Notes under the pieces: model-generated | What the model was told of the DNA's origin: nothing | The model's database searches: none | The model's input: only the letters and a program-made list of their open reading frames with translations | Shown: positions 25,216-34,341 of the stretch, piece after piece | Position numbering within the stretch: the stretch's first letter is position 1 | Layout of the letters: the number at the start of each line of letters is the position of its first letter | Translations under genes and position numbers: made by a program | NCBI GenBank assembly: GCA_003225365.1 | Contig: QHZN01000078.1 | Coordinates: forward strand, 1 to 39,497 | DNA: 39,497 nucleotides | Direction of reading: 5' to 3' | Origin: Acidobacteriota bacterium | Lineage (GTDB): Bacteria > Acidobacteriota > Terriglobia > UBA7540

Positions 25216-27063
25216 ATGCATAGGCTGAATATAGTTTTTACCTTGAGCATCTGCTGCGTCTTCTTTTCCTCTCGCGTTTGCGCGCATGGGGCAGGGGCGC
25301 TGACTTATCGGTCGGCTTACTTGCAGGTGCAATTTGCACAGGATCAGCCGGCGTTGGCGGCTTTAGCCGTAGATTCGCTTGGCAAGGGAATGCTGGACGT
25401 CAACGTGCTTCTAGATCCCGGCAAACCATCCTCCGAGTTCGGAGTCCGTCGTACGGGCCGGACGGTAAGGTATTGGCAGAAAGGCGAAGCGATGAGCAAC
25501 CCTCCGGCATGGATTTTTGCAACCTCGGCCGCGCAAATTCGGTTCCGTTCATCCAATGACACGAGAAGTCCACGGGCGCCGCTAGTTCTTAATTTTGATC
25601 TCCAATTGTCCCACCCGACCCTTTTGGGACGAATGAATGAGGACGGAAGCGTCCGGCTGCCGGCATTACTCCATCTCCCCGGTTACGGGACTTTCCGGAT
25701 CACCGCGGAAGCGGCCGGGGAAGTGAGTCTGGGGTACGAAGTACTGCATTACCCCGAGCCTCGCGCAAAAGAGAAGTTTGTTCGCGTCACCTTTCCGGGA
25801 ACATCTCAGTTGAAAGGACCCATCGATTACATTCTGGCCGTTGTTTCGATTTATCCCGCGGGATTCGGGCTCGACAATGATTCACGGTTCGACGGCTTCC
25901 GGCGAAACTTCATCAACATATTCCAACTGAGCCCGCGCTTTCGGGTTCTTGCCAACAATGCTGGAAGCGACGCTTGCGCGATCACCGTTTATCAATACGG
26001 CGAGGTTGCGCTGCGCACGCCGCCGCTAGCCAAAGGTCTCACGGCGTTAGACCTGGTGCGCGAGACGCTCGATCGATATTTGCGTGGGTTCAAGGGCTGC
26101 GGCATGACGGGATATAACGCCGGGACAAAGAATGAGACTGGCTTCGACTTCATGGACGCTTACCCGTCGCTCATCATCGCCGCGGCGGACTATGTTCAAG
26201 GTAGTCGCGACAAGGTCTGGCTCCGCGAAAATTATTCCGGGCTTCAGGCCTGGGCCAGGAGGATGCTCGACTTCGACAGCGACGGGGACGGACTCCTCGA
26301 ATATCCCCAGACGCGCGAGTCGGGTCCGTGGCCGTGGAATCACCCAGCCAACTGGTGGGACGCAATCTGGTTCACCAACAAAGATGCCTTCTCCAACGCG
26401 CTGGCGTACAAGGCTCTACTCGGAATGACCCAAATTGCCGGCATGGCCGGAAAGCCCGACGACCAGCTTTTGTATGCCGCGCGCGCGGACAAATTGCGGT
26501 CCATTTTTGCATCGACGTTCTACAATTCAGCCACCGGAGTTTTGGCGGGTTGGAAAGATAAGAAGGGAAGTCTTCACGATTACTACTTTACGTTCGTCAA
26601 CAGCATGGCGATCAGCCTTGGGCTTGTGTCCGATGACCTGGGCAATAGAATCATGGACCGACTTTTCGCGGAGATGAAAGAGGTGGGCTACAACCGATTT
26701 GATATGGGGCTGCCCGGCAACTTGATCGCGGTTCGAAAAGAGGATTACAACTCCGTGGGGATTGAATGGGGCGGGCCTGTGAAAGAGGATGGGTCAGACG
26801 CTTTCCAGAATTACGAAAACGGCGGGGCATCAGCTTGCTACATGAATTTTTTCATCGACGCACTTTACCGGCTTGGCCGTTCGAAGGAGGGCGACCAATT
26901 ACTTTTTCCGCTCTTACAGGCATTTGAGGGGAGGCAGTTCGACCGACGAGGTCCGGACGGCCGCAGTACCGATTGGAGACGGTGGGATGGCACTCCGAAA
27001 GGCTACGAAGGATTCCTGGCCGATAATTACTTGGCTGTGCTAGCAGTCCTCGCGCGGAAATGA
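25216..27063 (+). CDS. Exported six-hairpin (alpha/alpha)6 glycosidase
   Basis: A 615-residue protein with a signal peptide (NIVFTLSICCVFFSSRVCA). The N-terminal third is beta-rich; from about residue 285 the protein is an (alpha/alpha)6 toroid like those of GH78, GH63 and GH15: ETGFDFMDAYPSLIIAAADY, LRENYSGLQAWARRMLDFDS, DGDGLLEYP, ANWWDAIWFTNKDAFSNALA, and YENGGASACYMNFFIDALYR. Acidic residues in DGDGLLEYP and WDAIW line the expected active-site positions, though I cannot name the catalytic pair. An alpha-L-rhamnosidase-like or similar exo-activity would fit the RhaT-like neighbour, but this is inference. The ATG at 25216 has no strong ribosome site. Confidence 0.78.
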   Translation: MHRLNIVFTLSICCVFFSSRVCAHGAGALTYRSAYLQVQFAQDQPALAALAVDSLGKGMLDVNVLLDPGKPSSEFGVRRTGRTVRYWQKGEAMSNPPAWIFATSAAQIRFRSSNDTRSPRAPLVLNFDLQLSHPTLLGRMNEDGSVRLPALLHLPGYGTFRITAEAAGEVSLGYEVLHYPEPRAKEKFVRVTFPGTSQLKGPIDYILAVVSIYPAGFGLDNDSRFDGFRRNFINIFQLSPRFRVLANNAGSDACAITVYQYGEVALRTPPLAKGLTALDLVRETLDRYLRGFKGCGMTGYNAGTKNETGFDFMDAYPSLIIAAADYVQGSRDKVWLRENYSGLQAWARRMLDFDSDGDGLLEYPQTRESGPWPWNHPANWWDAIWFTNKDAFSNALAYKALLGMTQIAGMAGKPDDQLLYAARADKLRSIFASTFYNSATGVLAGWKDKKGSLHDYYFTFVNSMAISLGLVSDDLGNRIMDRLFAEMKEVGYNRFDMGLPGNLIAVRKEDYNSVGIEWGGPVKEDGSDAFQNYENGGASACYMNFFIDALYRLGRSKEGDQLLFPLLQAFEGRQFDRRGPDGRSTDWRRWDGTPKGYEGFLADNYLAVLAVLARK

Positions 27064-27161
27064 ACGTTGATTCGCCCATTTTTGTGGCAAGCGGAAGCAT
27101 GAAAATCAATCGCAATTTCTATTGGGCATGAGCTGGTTGGGGCTTCAATGGAGGTACGACG

Positions 27162-27585
27162 GTGAAATACGGCGTCAATCCAATGGTTTGGACCACTCGA
27201 GTGGGTGAAGGGCAGAAAGCTTTGTTGTCCCGCATTCGCGATTGGGGCTTTGACGGAGCGGAACTATTTCTATCTCCCACCGAGCCCGCCAATATTCCCG
27301 CCGTCAAAAACTTGCTCGACCAGCTCCATCTCGAATGCACCACGTGCAGCGTGCTCCCTCGTGAAGCCAATTTGATCAGCGCAGATTCCAAAGTTCGTGC
27401 GCGGGGAAGCGAATTCCTCAAGGCCTGCGTCGAAGGGATGGTTTGAATCACCGCAGGAGCCGCGGCACGGCGAGTGGATCTTCCATCCGGAGTTCGACTT
27501 GGGAGCAACAGGATTCATCTACACCGACGACGTCAATCAGAATAGTCTGCCTGATCTCGTGACGAGCCTGGGCGCCACCTTTTGA
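27162..27585 (+). pseudogene. Mosaic remnant: sugar epimerase N-terminus joined to a VCBS-repeat scrap
   Basis: The GTG at 27162 (GGAGG ribosome site upstream) opens a 94-residue frame that is the first third of a tagatose-epimerase-like TIM barrel (YGVNPMVWTTRVGEG, ALLSRIRDWGFDGAELF), stopping at 27446. Overlapping it in another frame from about 27440 is HGEWIFHPEFDLGATGFIYT followed by DDVNQNSLPDLVTSLG, which is the signature of a VCBS/FG-GAP repeat protein, ending at 27585. The two belong to unrelated families, so a deletion has fused the head of one gene to the inside or tail of another. Neither part can be functional. Confidence 0.65.
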
Positions 27586-27609
27586 ACTCGGAACGCAGCG
27601 AGAAGGTCC

Positions 27610-28908
27610 ATGAAGAATCAAATGAAAAGTCGTCGAGGTTTCCTAACCGCCAGCGCAAGCCTGGCAGGAGCGGCCGCCGCAGCTCTCTCACCTTTTGAGT
27701 CGTCGCTGGCTTCTATTCCGCTTCTCGAAGAAAAGAGCTCCGGCGCAAGCAAGATGCCTTCCTTGCTGATCAAGCGCATTGACACAACCTACTGGAAACA
27801 CCCCGAAGACGCGCCGTGGAATCCCAATTGGATCTGGGTTCGGATTCAGACAGAAAGCGGCCAGGAGGGCATCGGCGAGACTTATCCACGCAACGAGGCG
27901 GAGGCCGCCATCGTGCACACCGCCGTCGCCCCGCAGCTGCTCGGACGGAACGCCGGCGACATCGATCGAATTTGGGCCGACCTTTACCGAACCTTTGATT
28001 TTCAAATCACCGGGGGCGCTGAAATGCGAGTGATGAGCGCGATCAACCTCGCTCTTTGGGACCTGCTTGGAAAGACTCTCGGGGTCCCCGTGTACAGGCT
28101 GCTGGGAGGCAAGTCCAATCCGAAAATCCGGGTTTACAACACATGCTTCGGCCTGAGATACGATTTCAACACCGATTCGGACAAAATCATGCGGGAGCTG
28201 GTGGATCGCTACGGAGTGAAGGCGATAAAAATCTGGCCCTTCGACGCCGCGGCCCAGAGGAATCAACATGAGTACATCACCCATGCGGACATAGAAGAAG
28301 GACTCGGTCCGGTTCGAAAGTTGCGCGACGCATTTGGTTCAGACATTGAGATCATGGTGGAGTTTCACGGCGGCTGGAACCTGACTTCGGCGATTCGCAT
28401 TGCCCATGCCCTGGAGCCGTATCAGCCCGCGTGGCTCGAAGATATGTTATTCGCCGATAGTTTTGACTCTTATCGCCAGTTGGCCGAGGCGACCTCGTTG
28501 CCGTTGACACTCAGCGAGAGAATCGCCGGCCTGATGCGCTTTCGTGACATGCTGGAAGCCCATGTGGCGAAATTTGTCATGCTCGATGTGACATGGTGCG
28601 GAGGACTCAGCGAGGCACGTAAAATCGCAGCTCTGGCGGAAGCTTACCAGCTCCCCTTGGCTCCCCATACGGCGGGAGGGCCGCTCTTATTCTATGCCTC
28701 CACCCACCTTGCAACCGTTTGCACTAACTTATGGATCTTGGAGAGCGTTCAGAGATATTACGAATCCGATTGGCCCAAAATGCTTTTGAACCCCATCATT
28801 CCGGAAGGCGGTATCGTCCGTGTTCCGGAATCCCCCGGGTTCGGAATGGAAATCCGCCCGGAGGTTTGGATCCACGCGTCAGCCATCACCCGGTCATCCT
28901 CTGCATGA
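27610..28908 (+). CDS. Mandelate racemase/muconate lactonizing-type dehydratase with Tat leader
   Basis: A 432-residue enolase-superfamily enzyme, about 45 residues longer than usual because of a twin-arginine leader (KSRRGFLTASASLAGAAAAA). The capping domain (residues 50-170) ends in INLALWDLLGKTLGVPVYRL. In the barrel are Lys207 in IKIWPFD, metal ligands Glu251 (VEFHGGWN), Glu277 (WLEDML) and Glu303 (LSERIAG), and the Asp326-His353 dyad (LDVTWCGG, APHTAGGP). All catalytic groups are therefore present, consistent with dehydration of a sugar acid such as L-rhamnonate, galactarate or a similar aldonate. Export of such an enzyme is unusual; alternatively an internal Met near residue 49 starts a cytoplasmic form. 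Upstream are glycosidase genes on the same strand. Confidence 0.9.
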   Translation: MKNQMKSRRGFLTASASLAGAAAAALSPFESSLASIPLLEEKSSGASKMPSLLIKRIDTTYWKHPEDAPWNPNWIWVRIQTESGQEGIGETYPRNEAEAAIVHTAVAPQLLGRNAGDIDRIWADLYRTFDFQITGGAEMRVMSAINLALWDLLGKTLGVPVYRLLGGKSNPKIRVYNTCFGLRYDFNTDSDKIMRELVDRYGVKAIKIWPFDAAAQRNQHEYITHADIEEGLGPVRKLRDAFGSDIEIMVEFHGGWNLTSAIRIAHALEPYQPAWLEDMLFADSFDSYRQLAEATSLPLTLSERIAGLMRFRDMLEAHVAKFVMLDVTWCGGLSEARKIAALAEAYQLPLAPHTAGGPLLFYASTHLATVCTNLWILESVQRYYESDWPKMLLNPIIPEGGIVRVPESPGFGMEIRPEVWIHASAITRSSSA

Positions 28909-29005
28909 TGCCGCTCGCGATGTCAACCGATGAGGATTATACGAGATCATGGCTGCGCGCCTGCGTCCCTCGGGATTAGGGTGAAGTATTAAGAATGGGC
29001 TGACG

Positions 29006-31051
29006 CTATTTCCCCGGCGCCCTGGGATCAATTGGCATCTTGGTCAGCTGTTGCGGCACCTGTAGCAACGGTCCGGGTAAACGAGATCCTTCCGCAGCCT
29101 TGCCGAGTAAGTCGTGTTTGAAATGCGGGTCTACAGGCGCTCGCGGCAAATCGCCTTTTACGGACCAAGCGATGGTGAGCGCATCGAGGTCCACCTCAAT
29201 GCTCATATCGGCATACGCGCCGTGCATATCGAAACCAAAGAATCTCTGCCATGCGTCCAGGTCCAAAATTGAGGGCGCGCCGGGGCCGGAAACCCAATTC
29301 AACCCTCGTCCGACGGGCTGATTCTCGTCGGTTACCTCGCCCCAGTCATTCGTGTACAGGTTTCCTTCCGCTGAATTGTCTGCATTAGAGAAGTCTATTG
29401 CCTTGCCGCAGCGGTAGAAGATGTTATTGAGCACCTTATTCCGGCGAGACGTTCCCCCCCGCGTCCCTACAATGCGCGACTCGACGGTCCGAAATTTGAT
29501 GGCCGCATCTTGAGTCAATCCAATCAGATTATGTGCGATCACGGTTTCGTCGCTTCCATCCACCGTAATGCCCCACCCTCCGTGCGGTGGCATGTTATAC
29601 GAGCCTCCACCTTTGCCTTCGGTTGCTTTCCAGATGATGTTGTTATCGAGCATATTGGATTCATGGGAAGCTTCCAGGTAAATTCCGCCTCGGAGAGTCT
29701 CCAAAGTATCTCCCATGACGTTGCCGGTTACCCTGGTGTTCGCATTCAAGTAGTCGAGCCAGATCGCCTCAGCGTGGACGAGATGCCGGATGACATTGTT
29801 CCTCAGCAGGCAATTCTTAGTGGTGTGGAGCTTTATGCCGCCCGTCTCCCATGTCAATTCCACATCCTGCCAGCCCACATTCTCAATGAGGTTTGATTCA
29901 ATGAGAGTATCCTGGACGCCCATTCCTGCAATCCCGCAAACGCCAGCGTCAATGATCTGATTTCGCCGCACGATGGTATGGCCGATTGTGCTTGGAGGCA
30001 CCATATCCCAATCTTGTGCGCCAATATCGAGCGCCACTGAATTGGCATGCTTCAGGACACAGTCTTCGATAATCCAGAATGCCCCCCTGCTTGTGGAGAC
30101 CATGCCGTGTTGGGGAACGGGAAAGGCGTTGGCCGCGTGTTCAAATGTGATGCCCTTGACCCGAATATAATTCAAACCGCGGGTGCGAGGGGCAAAAACC
30201 TGTTCCTGGATTACAAGCTCCACTTCGTGCTCCGAAGGGTCCGCATCGCCGGGCAGGCGGACGTGAAGGGTCAAACCGTCGTGCTCGCACCAAAAGGCGC
30301 CATCTCTCTGACCTAGCTCTTCATAGAGTTCAACTTGTTCGAGTCGCTTTCCATCGACATACACCATTCCGCGCCGTAGGAGATGCCTCCTCAGCTCTTC
30401 CGGCTTGGGTTTCAGGTATACGCGGTCCTGCATTATATTGACCATGCCGAATGGGTTGTAACCCTGAAACTCTAAGTCGTCCAAACGCCGTTTGTAGATC
30501 CTGGGCGTCGTGGGGGAAGGTTTCTGAACCGTCAACCTGTATTCGCTGGATGGCTCCCATCCGGTCTTAACCAGGCGTGAGCCCTTGACCACAACGTCGG
30601 CGCCCGGTGCGGCTTCGTAGCTAATCATTTTGTCGGGACCCGTTCCCCCGCGGGCAGGATCAACACGTTCGCGATAGACGCCCGTCATGATCATGACACG
30701 TTCGCCGGGTTGCAGGACTCTTGCTGCCTTGCCTATGGTTGCGAAGGGGAGATCTTTCGTGCCGGGATTTGAGTCGGATGATCGAGGATTCCGGTTGTCC
30801 ACGTAATATGTCTTCGCAAATTGGACCGGCCGCTCCCAGGAAACGAACTCGCGCCCATCCGGCAGCAGCACGCCTGTTCCGCCTTGAGTCGGCGCGGGTG
30901 AGGTGGCCGGAAGCACACGCAGGCAGAGCACGACGGAAACCAAAAGCCATCCGCGATCGATCAAAGTTGTCAACCAAAGTTGCTTCTTGCTTGCGTTGGT
31001 GACCGAGCTTCGCCGTGCAGTCATGTGGTTTTCTGAAGGGCGAGCGTCCAT
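29006..31051 (-). CDS. Exported right-handed parallel beta-helix protein (DUF1565-type)
   Basis: A 681-residue protein (from ATG 31051; 31090 and 31024 are alternative starts) with a hydrophobic leader (DRGWLLVSVVLCLRVLPATS). After it comes the DUF1565-type opening KTYYVDNRNPRSSDSNPGT and DLPFATIGKAARVLQPGERV, a capping beta domain, then a long series of parallel beta-helix coils (HTIVRRNQIIDAG, DTLIESNLIENVG, NCLLRNNVIRHL, NMLDNNIIWKA, VIAHNLIG) with asparagine ladders. Relatives are polysaccharide lyases or carbohydrate-binding surface proteins; no lyase catalytic arginine or lysine can be assigned here. It is downstream of the PhyH gene on the same strand (112 bases) and likely co-transcribed. 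Confidence 0.82.
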   Translation of the reverse strand: MDARPSENHMTARRSSVTNASKKQLWLTTLIDRGWLLVSVVLCLRVLPATSPAPTQGGTGVLLPDGREFVSWERPVQFAKTYYVDNRNPRSSDSNPGTKDLPFATIGKAARVLQPGERVMIMTGVYRERVDPARGGTGPDKMISYEAAPGADVVVKGSRLVKTGWEPSSEYRLTVQKPSPTTPRIYKRRLDDLEFQGYNPFGMVNIMQDRVYLKPKPEELRRHLLRRGMVYVDGKRLEQVELYEELGQRDGAFWCEHDGLTLHVRLPGDADPSEHEVELVIQEQVFAPRTRGLNYIRVKGITFEHAANAFPVPQHGMVSTSRGAFWIIEDCVLKHANSVALDIGAQDWDMVPPSTIGHTIVRRNQIIDAGVCGIAGMGVQDTLIESNLIENVGWQDVELTWETGGIKLHTTKNCLLRNNVIRHLVHAEAIWLDYLNANTRVTGNVMGDTLETLRGGIYLEASHESNMLDNNIIWKATEGKGGGSYNMPPHGGWGITVDGSDETVIAHNLIGLTQDAAIKFRTVESRIVGTRGGTSRRNKVLNNIFYRCGKAIDFSNADNSAEGNLYTNDWGEVTDENQPVGRGLNWVSGPGAPSILDLDAWQRFFGFDMHGAYADMSIEVDLDALTIAWSVKGDLPRAPVDPHFKHDLLGKAAEGSRLPGPLLQVPQQLTKMPIDPRAPGK

Positions 31052-31163
31052 GTCGTCGTATCCGCCTCCCTCGCGTATACAGGATCGCATTTCTCAGCGG
31101 CTCGACTCTCTTCGATCTCGCCGGACAAGTGCGCGGGGCCCGGCCAAATTTGCAGGCAGTCTG

Positions 31164-32018
31164 TTATTTCTTCTGGTCAGAGGCTCGAGAGAGCTCCTGC
31201 AATTCGTACAACGACGCGAATTTCCATCTGTAATGTGGGATAGGGAATTCCGTCATGGTAAAACGGGCGCGCGAGGGAACTTGCCCGCGGACGAGGCGTG
31301 CATTCGCCTCGATCCCAACGGTCGTCTCTCGCATGTAAAGCGGGACTGCATCAGCGGTCCTATAACTCAGGATCAAGGTTCGCCGAGGACGGTCAGATTT
31401 ATTGGGCGCGGATGTGTGTGGCGTCATGCAGTGCATGAAAATCGCCGTTCCCGCCTTGCCCTCGACCGGGACAGCCAACGACTCATCCACCGGCTCGGTA
31501 ATCCTCCCCTGAAAAAATCCGCCGGTGGTATAGTTCATCAAAGGACCATTTTGCATCCCCGGAATTACTTTAAGACAGCCGTTGCCGATGTCGGCGTCAT
31601 CGAGATATACGAGGACGGCCAGGGAATCTCGATTTGTCAGCGGATAACAGGCGAGATCTTGATGCCATTCCACTACTGAGCCAATCGCCGGCGGTTTCAT
31701 GTTCAGCTTGCTGTAATGGAGCATCAGATTGGGCCCGAGCAGAGCCTCAATGCAATCCAGCAATTTGGTCGATTCAGCAAAGGCGCGGAATCGAGGATAA
31801 TGGGTGCAAGGTTCGTAGAGGCGCCTCACGCGTGTTCCGTCGGGTGGCTGGTTGGGTTCCATTTCCAGCCGCGTCTTGTCATGTTGGGCCAGGGTGTTTC
31901 CGGCACAAATGGACTCCACATCGGCAAGAAATTCAGAAACCTCATCGTTAGAAATTAATTCGTTTTGAATTGTGAAGCCGTTCTTCTCGAATTCCTCCAC
32001 CTTAATTCTGTCCAGCAT
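31164..32018 (-). CDS. Phytanoyl-CoA dioxygenase (PhyH) family oxygenase
   Basis: A 284-residue Fe(II)/2-oxoglutarate oxygenase. The iron facial triad is visible as His119-x-Asp121 (VVEWHQDLACYP) and His201 (MTPHTSAPNKS), and Arg212/Arg213 (RPRRTLILSYR) would bind 2-oxoglutarate. The double-stranded beta-helix strands LAVLVYLDDADIGNGCL and GCLKVIPGMQNGPL are typical. No signal peptide, so cytoplasmic. AGAGGGTGAG lies before the ATG at 32018. Family members hydroxylate many small molecules; here it may act on a sugar acid or phytanoyl-like substrate, unknown. It is divergent from the dehydrogenase-aldolase-SDR genes. Confidence 0.9.
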   Translation of the reverse strand: MLDRIKVEEFEKNGFTIQNELISNDEVSEFLADVESICAGNTLAQHDKTRLEMEPNQPPDGTRVRRLYEPCTHYPRFRAFAESTKLLDCIEALLGPNLMLHYSKLNMKPPAIGSVVEWHQDLACYPLTNRDSLAVLVYLDDADIGNGCLKVIPGMQNGPLMNYTTGGFFQGRITEPVDESLAVPVEGKAGTAIFMHCMTPHTSAPNKSDRPRRTLILSYRTADAVPLYMRETTVGIEANARLVRGQVPSRARFTMTEFPIPHYRWKFASLYELQELSRASDQKK

Positions 32019-32289
32019 ATCTCACCCTCTTGGAATCGAACTTCGGTGTAGTTATCGTCTTCTGATCTGCGAGCCCACCCGCTATTGGCCGGAAAAGGGT
32101 AGATTGTAGCAACCGCATTCGGCAATAAGTCAAATTGAAAAGGCAAACCCTTGTAAACCGGATCCAATCCGAAAGCCTTCTTCTAAATCAGAGTTTATTG
32201 CAAATCTTGGCAAGTCGATTAATTTCAACCGCTTGAGCAACGGTGCGAACCAGTTGAATGCTTATCAGACAATCATTCTAGCTGATAGC

Positions 32290-32317
32290 TTGATATTTAG
32301 ATAGAGGATTGTATAAT
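32290..32317 (+). promoter_or_regulatory. Near-consensus sigma-70 promoter for the dehydrogenase-aldolase operon
   Basis: TTGATA (32290-32295), 16 bases, TATAAT (32312-32317), predicted start near 32324, and a 65-base leader to the ATG at 32390. The rest of the 371-base divergent region (32019-32389) is AT-richer than its surroundings and shows no gene. Confidence 0.7.
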
Positions 32318-32389
32318 GGTTGACCGGGTCTATTGAATCCAATTTTTCAAATACAAATGCAGCCTATTTGCGTTTTTGGAACGAGCTAA

Positions 32390-33451
32390 ATGGCCAAGTA
32401 TCGTGTTGCGTTGACCCGAGATTTTCTGAAAAGCACAGGTCAGGTGGCCATGGGAGACATAGGTCTGTCGGGCCTGGCCAACTCGGATGCCATATCTGTT
32501 GAGTTTTTCGACAACCACTTTCCCGAAGTGACCCCGGAACAAATCGCTGGTCTTGATGCTTTGATATCGCTCGCCCCTCGAATAAGCGCGGAGACATTGA
32601 GTGGGGCGGATTCGAAATTGTGCGTGATCGCTCGCTTCGGAGTGGGCTACGACATGGTTGACGTCAAAGCCCTAACCGAAAGAGGAGTCATGCTGACAAT
32701 CACGCCGGACGGGGTCCGCCGGCCGATGGCGTCGGGAATCGTGGGATTCATCCTCGCGCTTTCACTCAACATGTTTTCAAAATTCAAGGTGTTGCGGGAG
32801 GGGCGATGGAATGACAGGATTGACGTCAAGTCGATCGGCTTAACGGGCCGCGTCCTTGGATCCATTGGATTGGGAAATATCGGGCTGGAAATTTTCCGTC
32901 TGATGAAGCCCTTTGACATGATTTATTTCGGGAGAGACCCGTATGTAAGGGCCGAGGACGTCGCGGACCTGGGAATTCGAATGGTGGATTTGGAAACGCT
33001 GATGCGAGATTGCGACTTTGTGTGCGTCAATTGCCCGCTTAATGCCGAAACACGCGGGATGATTGGGGAGCGCGAGCTGGCTTGGATGAAGCCGTCGGCA
33101 TACCTCATCAATACTTCTCGTGGGCCGATTGTCGATCAAACAGCTCTATATCGAATGCTCAAAAATCAACGGATCGGAGGTGCGGCCCTTGATGTCTTCG
33201 AGAAAGAACCGCTGCCGGCGGATGATCCTTTGCTCCAGCTTGACAATGTTTTGTTGACCCCTCACTCTCTCTGCTGGACTGATGAGTGTTTCCTGAAGAT
33301 GGGACAATCGGCCGTTGAATCCGTCCTGGCTGTGCTCAAAGGTGAAGTGCCCAAGCGCGTTGTCAATGAGGAAGTCCTGAGCCATCCGGGCTTGATTCGA
33401 AAGTTAGAAGCCAACCGAGCCCGATGGCACGCCCATATCCAGGGGAGTTAA
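32390..33451 (+). CDS. D-isomer-specific 2-hydroxyacid dehydrogenase
   Basis: A 353-residue NAD-dependent dehydrogenase of the phosphoglycerate/glyoxylate/hydroxypyruvate reductase family, cytoplasmic. The Rossmann motif is GLGNIG (Gly160-Gly162-Gly165). Catalytic residues are Arg244 (INTSRGPIVD), Glu273 (LDVFEKEPL) and His292 (LTPHSLCW), all present. Start ATG at 32390 with GGAACGAG upstream and a strong promoter 70-100 bases before. It is followed after one base by the HpcH/HpaI aldolase, so it probably reduces a keto-acid or aldehyde product of that enzyme (for instance glyoxylate, tartronate semialdehyde or hydroxypyruvate). Confidence 0.92.
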   Translation: MAKYRVALTRDFLKSTGQVAMGDIGLSGLANSDAISVEFFDNHFPEVTPEQIAGLDALISLAPRISAETLSGADSKLCVIARFGVGYDMVDVKALTERGVMLTITPDGVRRPMASGIVGFILALSLNMFSKFKVLREGRWNDRIDVKSIGLTGRVLGSIGLGNIGLEIFRLMKPFDMIYFGRDPYVRAEDVADLGIRMVDLETLMRDCDFVCVNCPLNAETRGMIGERELAWMKPSAYLINTSRGPIVDQTALYRMLKNQRIGGAALDVFEKEPLPADDPLLQLDNVLLTPHSLCWTDECFLKMGQSAVESVLAVLKGEVPKRVVNEEVLSHPGLIRKLEANRARWHAHIQGS

Positions 33452-33452
33452 T

Positions 33453-34250
33453 TTGAAGGCTCTGGCACTCAAAGAGGCCTTTCGACAAAATCAGGCGGTG
33501 ATTGGGACGTGGGTGTTTGAATTCAATTCCTCGGGCATCGCGCGGCTACTGGCCAGCACGGGAGTGGACTTTGTCGTTTACGACATGGAACACAGCGGTT
33601 TTGGAATGGATTCGATCAAGGCCCTCTTGTCCCAATCTCGACCGCTCGATCTCGCCGTATTAGTCAGGCCTCCTGCTGGTGAATACCACTTAATTGGTCC
33701 CTTGCTGGATGCTGGGGCAAACGGCATCATCGTCCCCAAAGTTGAAAGCGCCCGGGAGGCTGAAAGGATTGCCGATGCCTGCCGATACTTTCCTCTAGGG
33801 CATCGAGGCGCGGCCTTTTCCATTTCCCACGACGATTACCTTTCCGGAAACATTCCGCAAAAAATGAAGGCTGCCAATGACGGAATGATTTGCGGGCTTT
33901 TAGTTGAAACGACGGCGGGCGTGGAAAATGTGGAAGAAATCGTCTCAGTCCCGGGTGTCGATCTCATTTGGCTCGGATTTCTGGATCTTTCAATTTCGAT
34001 GGAAGTTCCCGGCCAATTCAATCATCCTCGATTTACCGAGGCTTTGGAACTCGTTCTCAATGCCTGTAAGCGGCGAGGAATTCCTGCTGGAATTCTGGCT
34101 GGCGACGCGCAGCAAGCCCTCCATTACATCAACCAGGGGTTCCGATGCATCAGCTACTCAGGGGATATCTGGCTTTTCCAAAAAGCATTGACCGAGGGGG
34201 TGAATGAAGTTCGCCGTGGCCTGGCGACGAGTTCGGGAAAGTCAGCATGA
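33453..34250 (+). CDS. HpcH/HpaI-family class II aldolase
   Basis: A 265-residue aldolase of the HpcH/HpaI/citrate-lyase-beta family; relatives split 2-keto-3-deoxy-sugar acids (GarL, RhmA/YfaU) into pyruvate and an aldehyde. Visible signatures: VIGTWVFEFNSS, catalytic base in YDMEHSGFG (His47), VLVRPPAGE (Arg72), and the metal site GANGIIVPKVESA (Glu98). Length matches RhmA/GarL. Translation starts at TTG 33453, one base after the dehydrogenase stop, with GGGGAG about 6-8 bases before it; translational coupling is likely. Together with the SDR and enolase-type dehydratase it suggests a non-phosphorylative sugar acid pathway. Confidence 0.92.
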   Translation: MKALALKEAFRQNQAVIGTWVFEFNSSGIARLLASTGVDFVVYDMEHSGFGMDSIKALLSQSRPLDLAVLVRPPAGEYHLIGPLLDAGANGIIVPKVESAREAERIADACRYFPLGHRGAAFSISHDDYLSGNIPQKMKAANDGMICGLLVETTAGVENVEEIVSVPGVDLIWLGFLDLSISMEVPGQFNHPRFTEALELVLNACKRRGIPAGILAGDAQQALHYINQGFRCISYSGDIWLFQKALTEGVNEVRRGLATSSGKSA

Positions 34251-34341
34251 GCAGCGAAGGCGGAAGGTTAGAGCTATAGATGGGCGTTCAGCTTCGTGTT
34301 TTTCATATTGTCTTCGGATGCGGGATCAGAGGTTTGGTTTC

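Noticed and set aside
34204-34341. 46-residue N-terminal extension of the SDR gene
   Set aside because: It overlaps the aldolase gene, lacks protein-like character, and the Rossmann motif is at its normal distance from the ATG at 34342.
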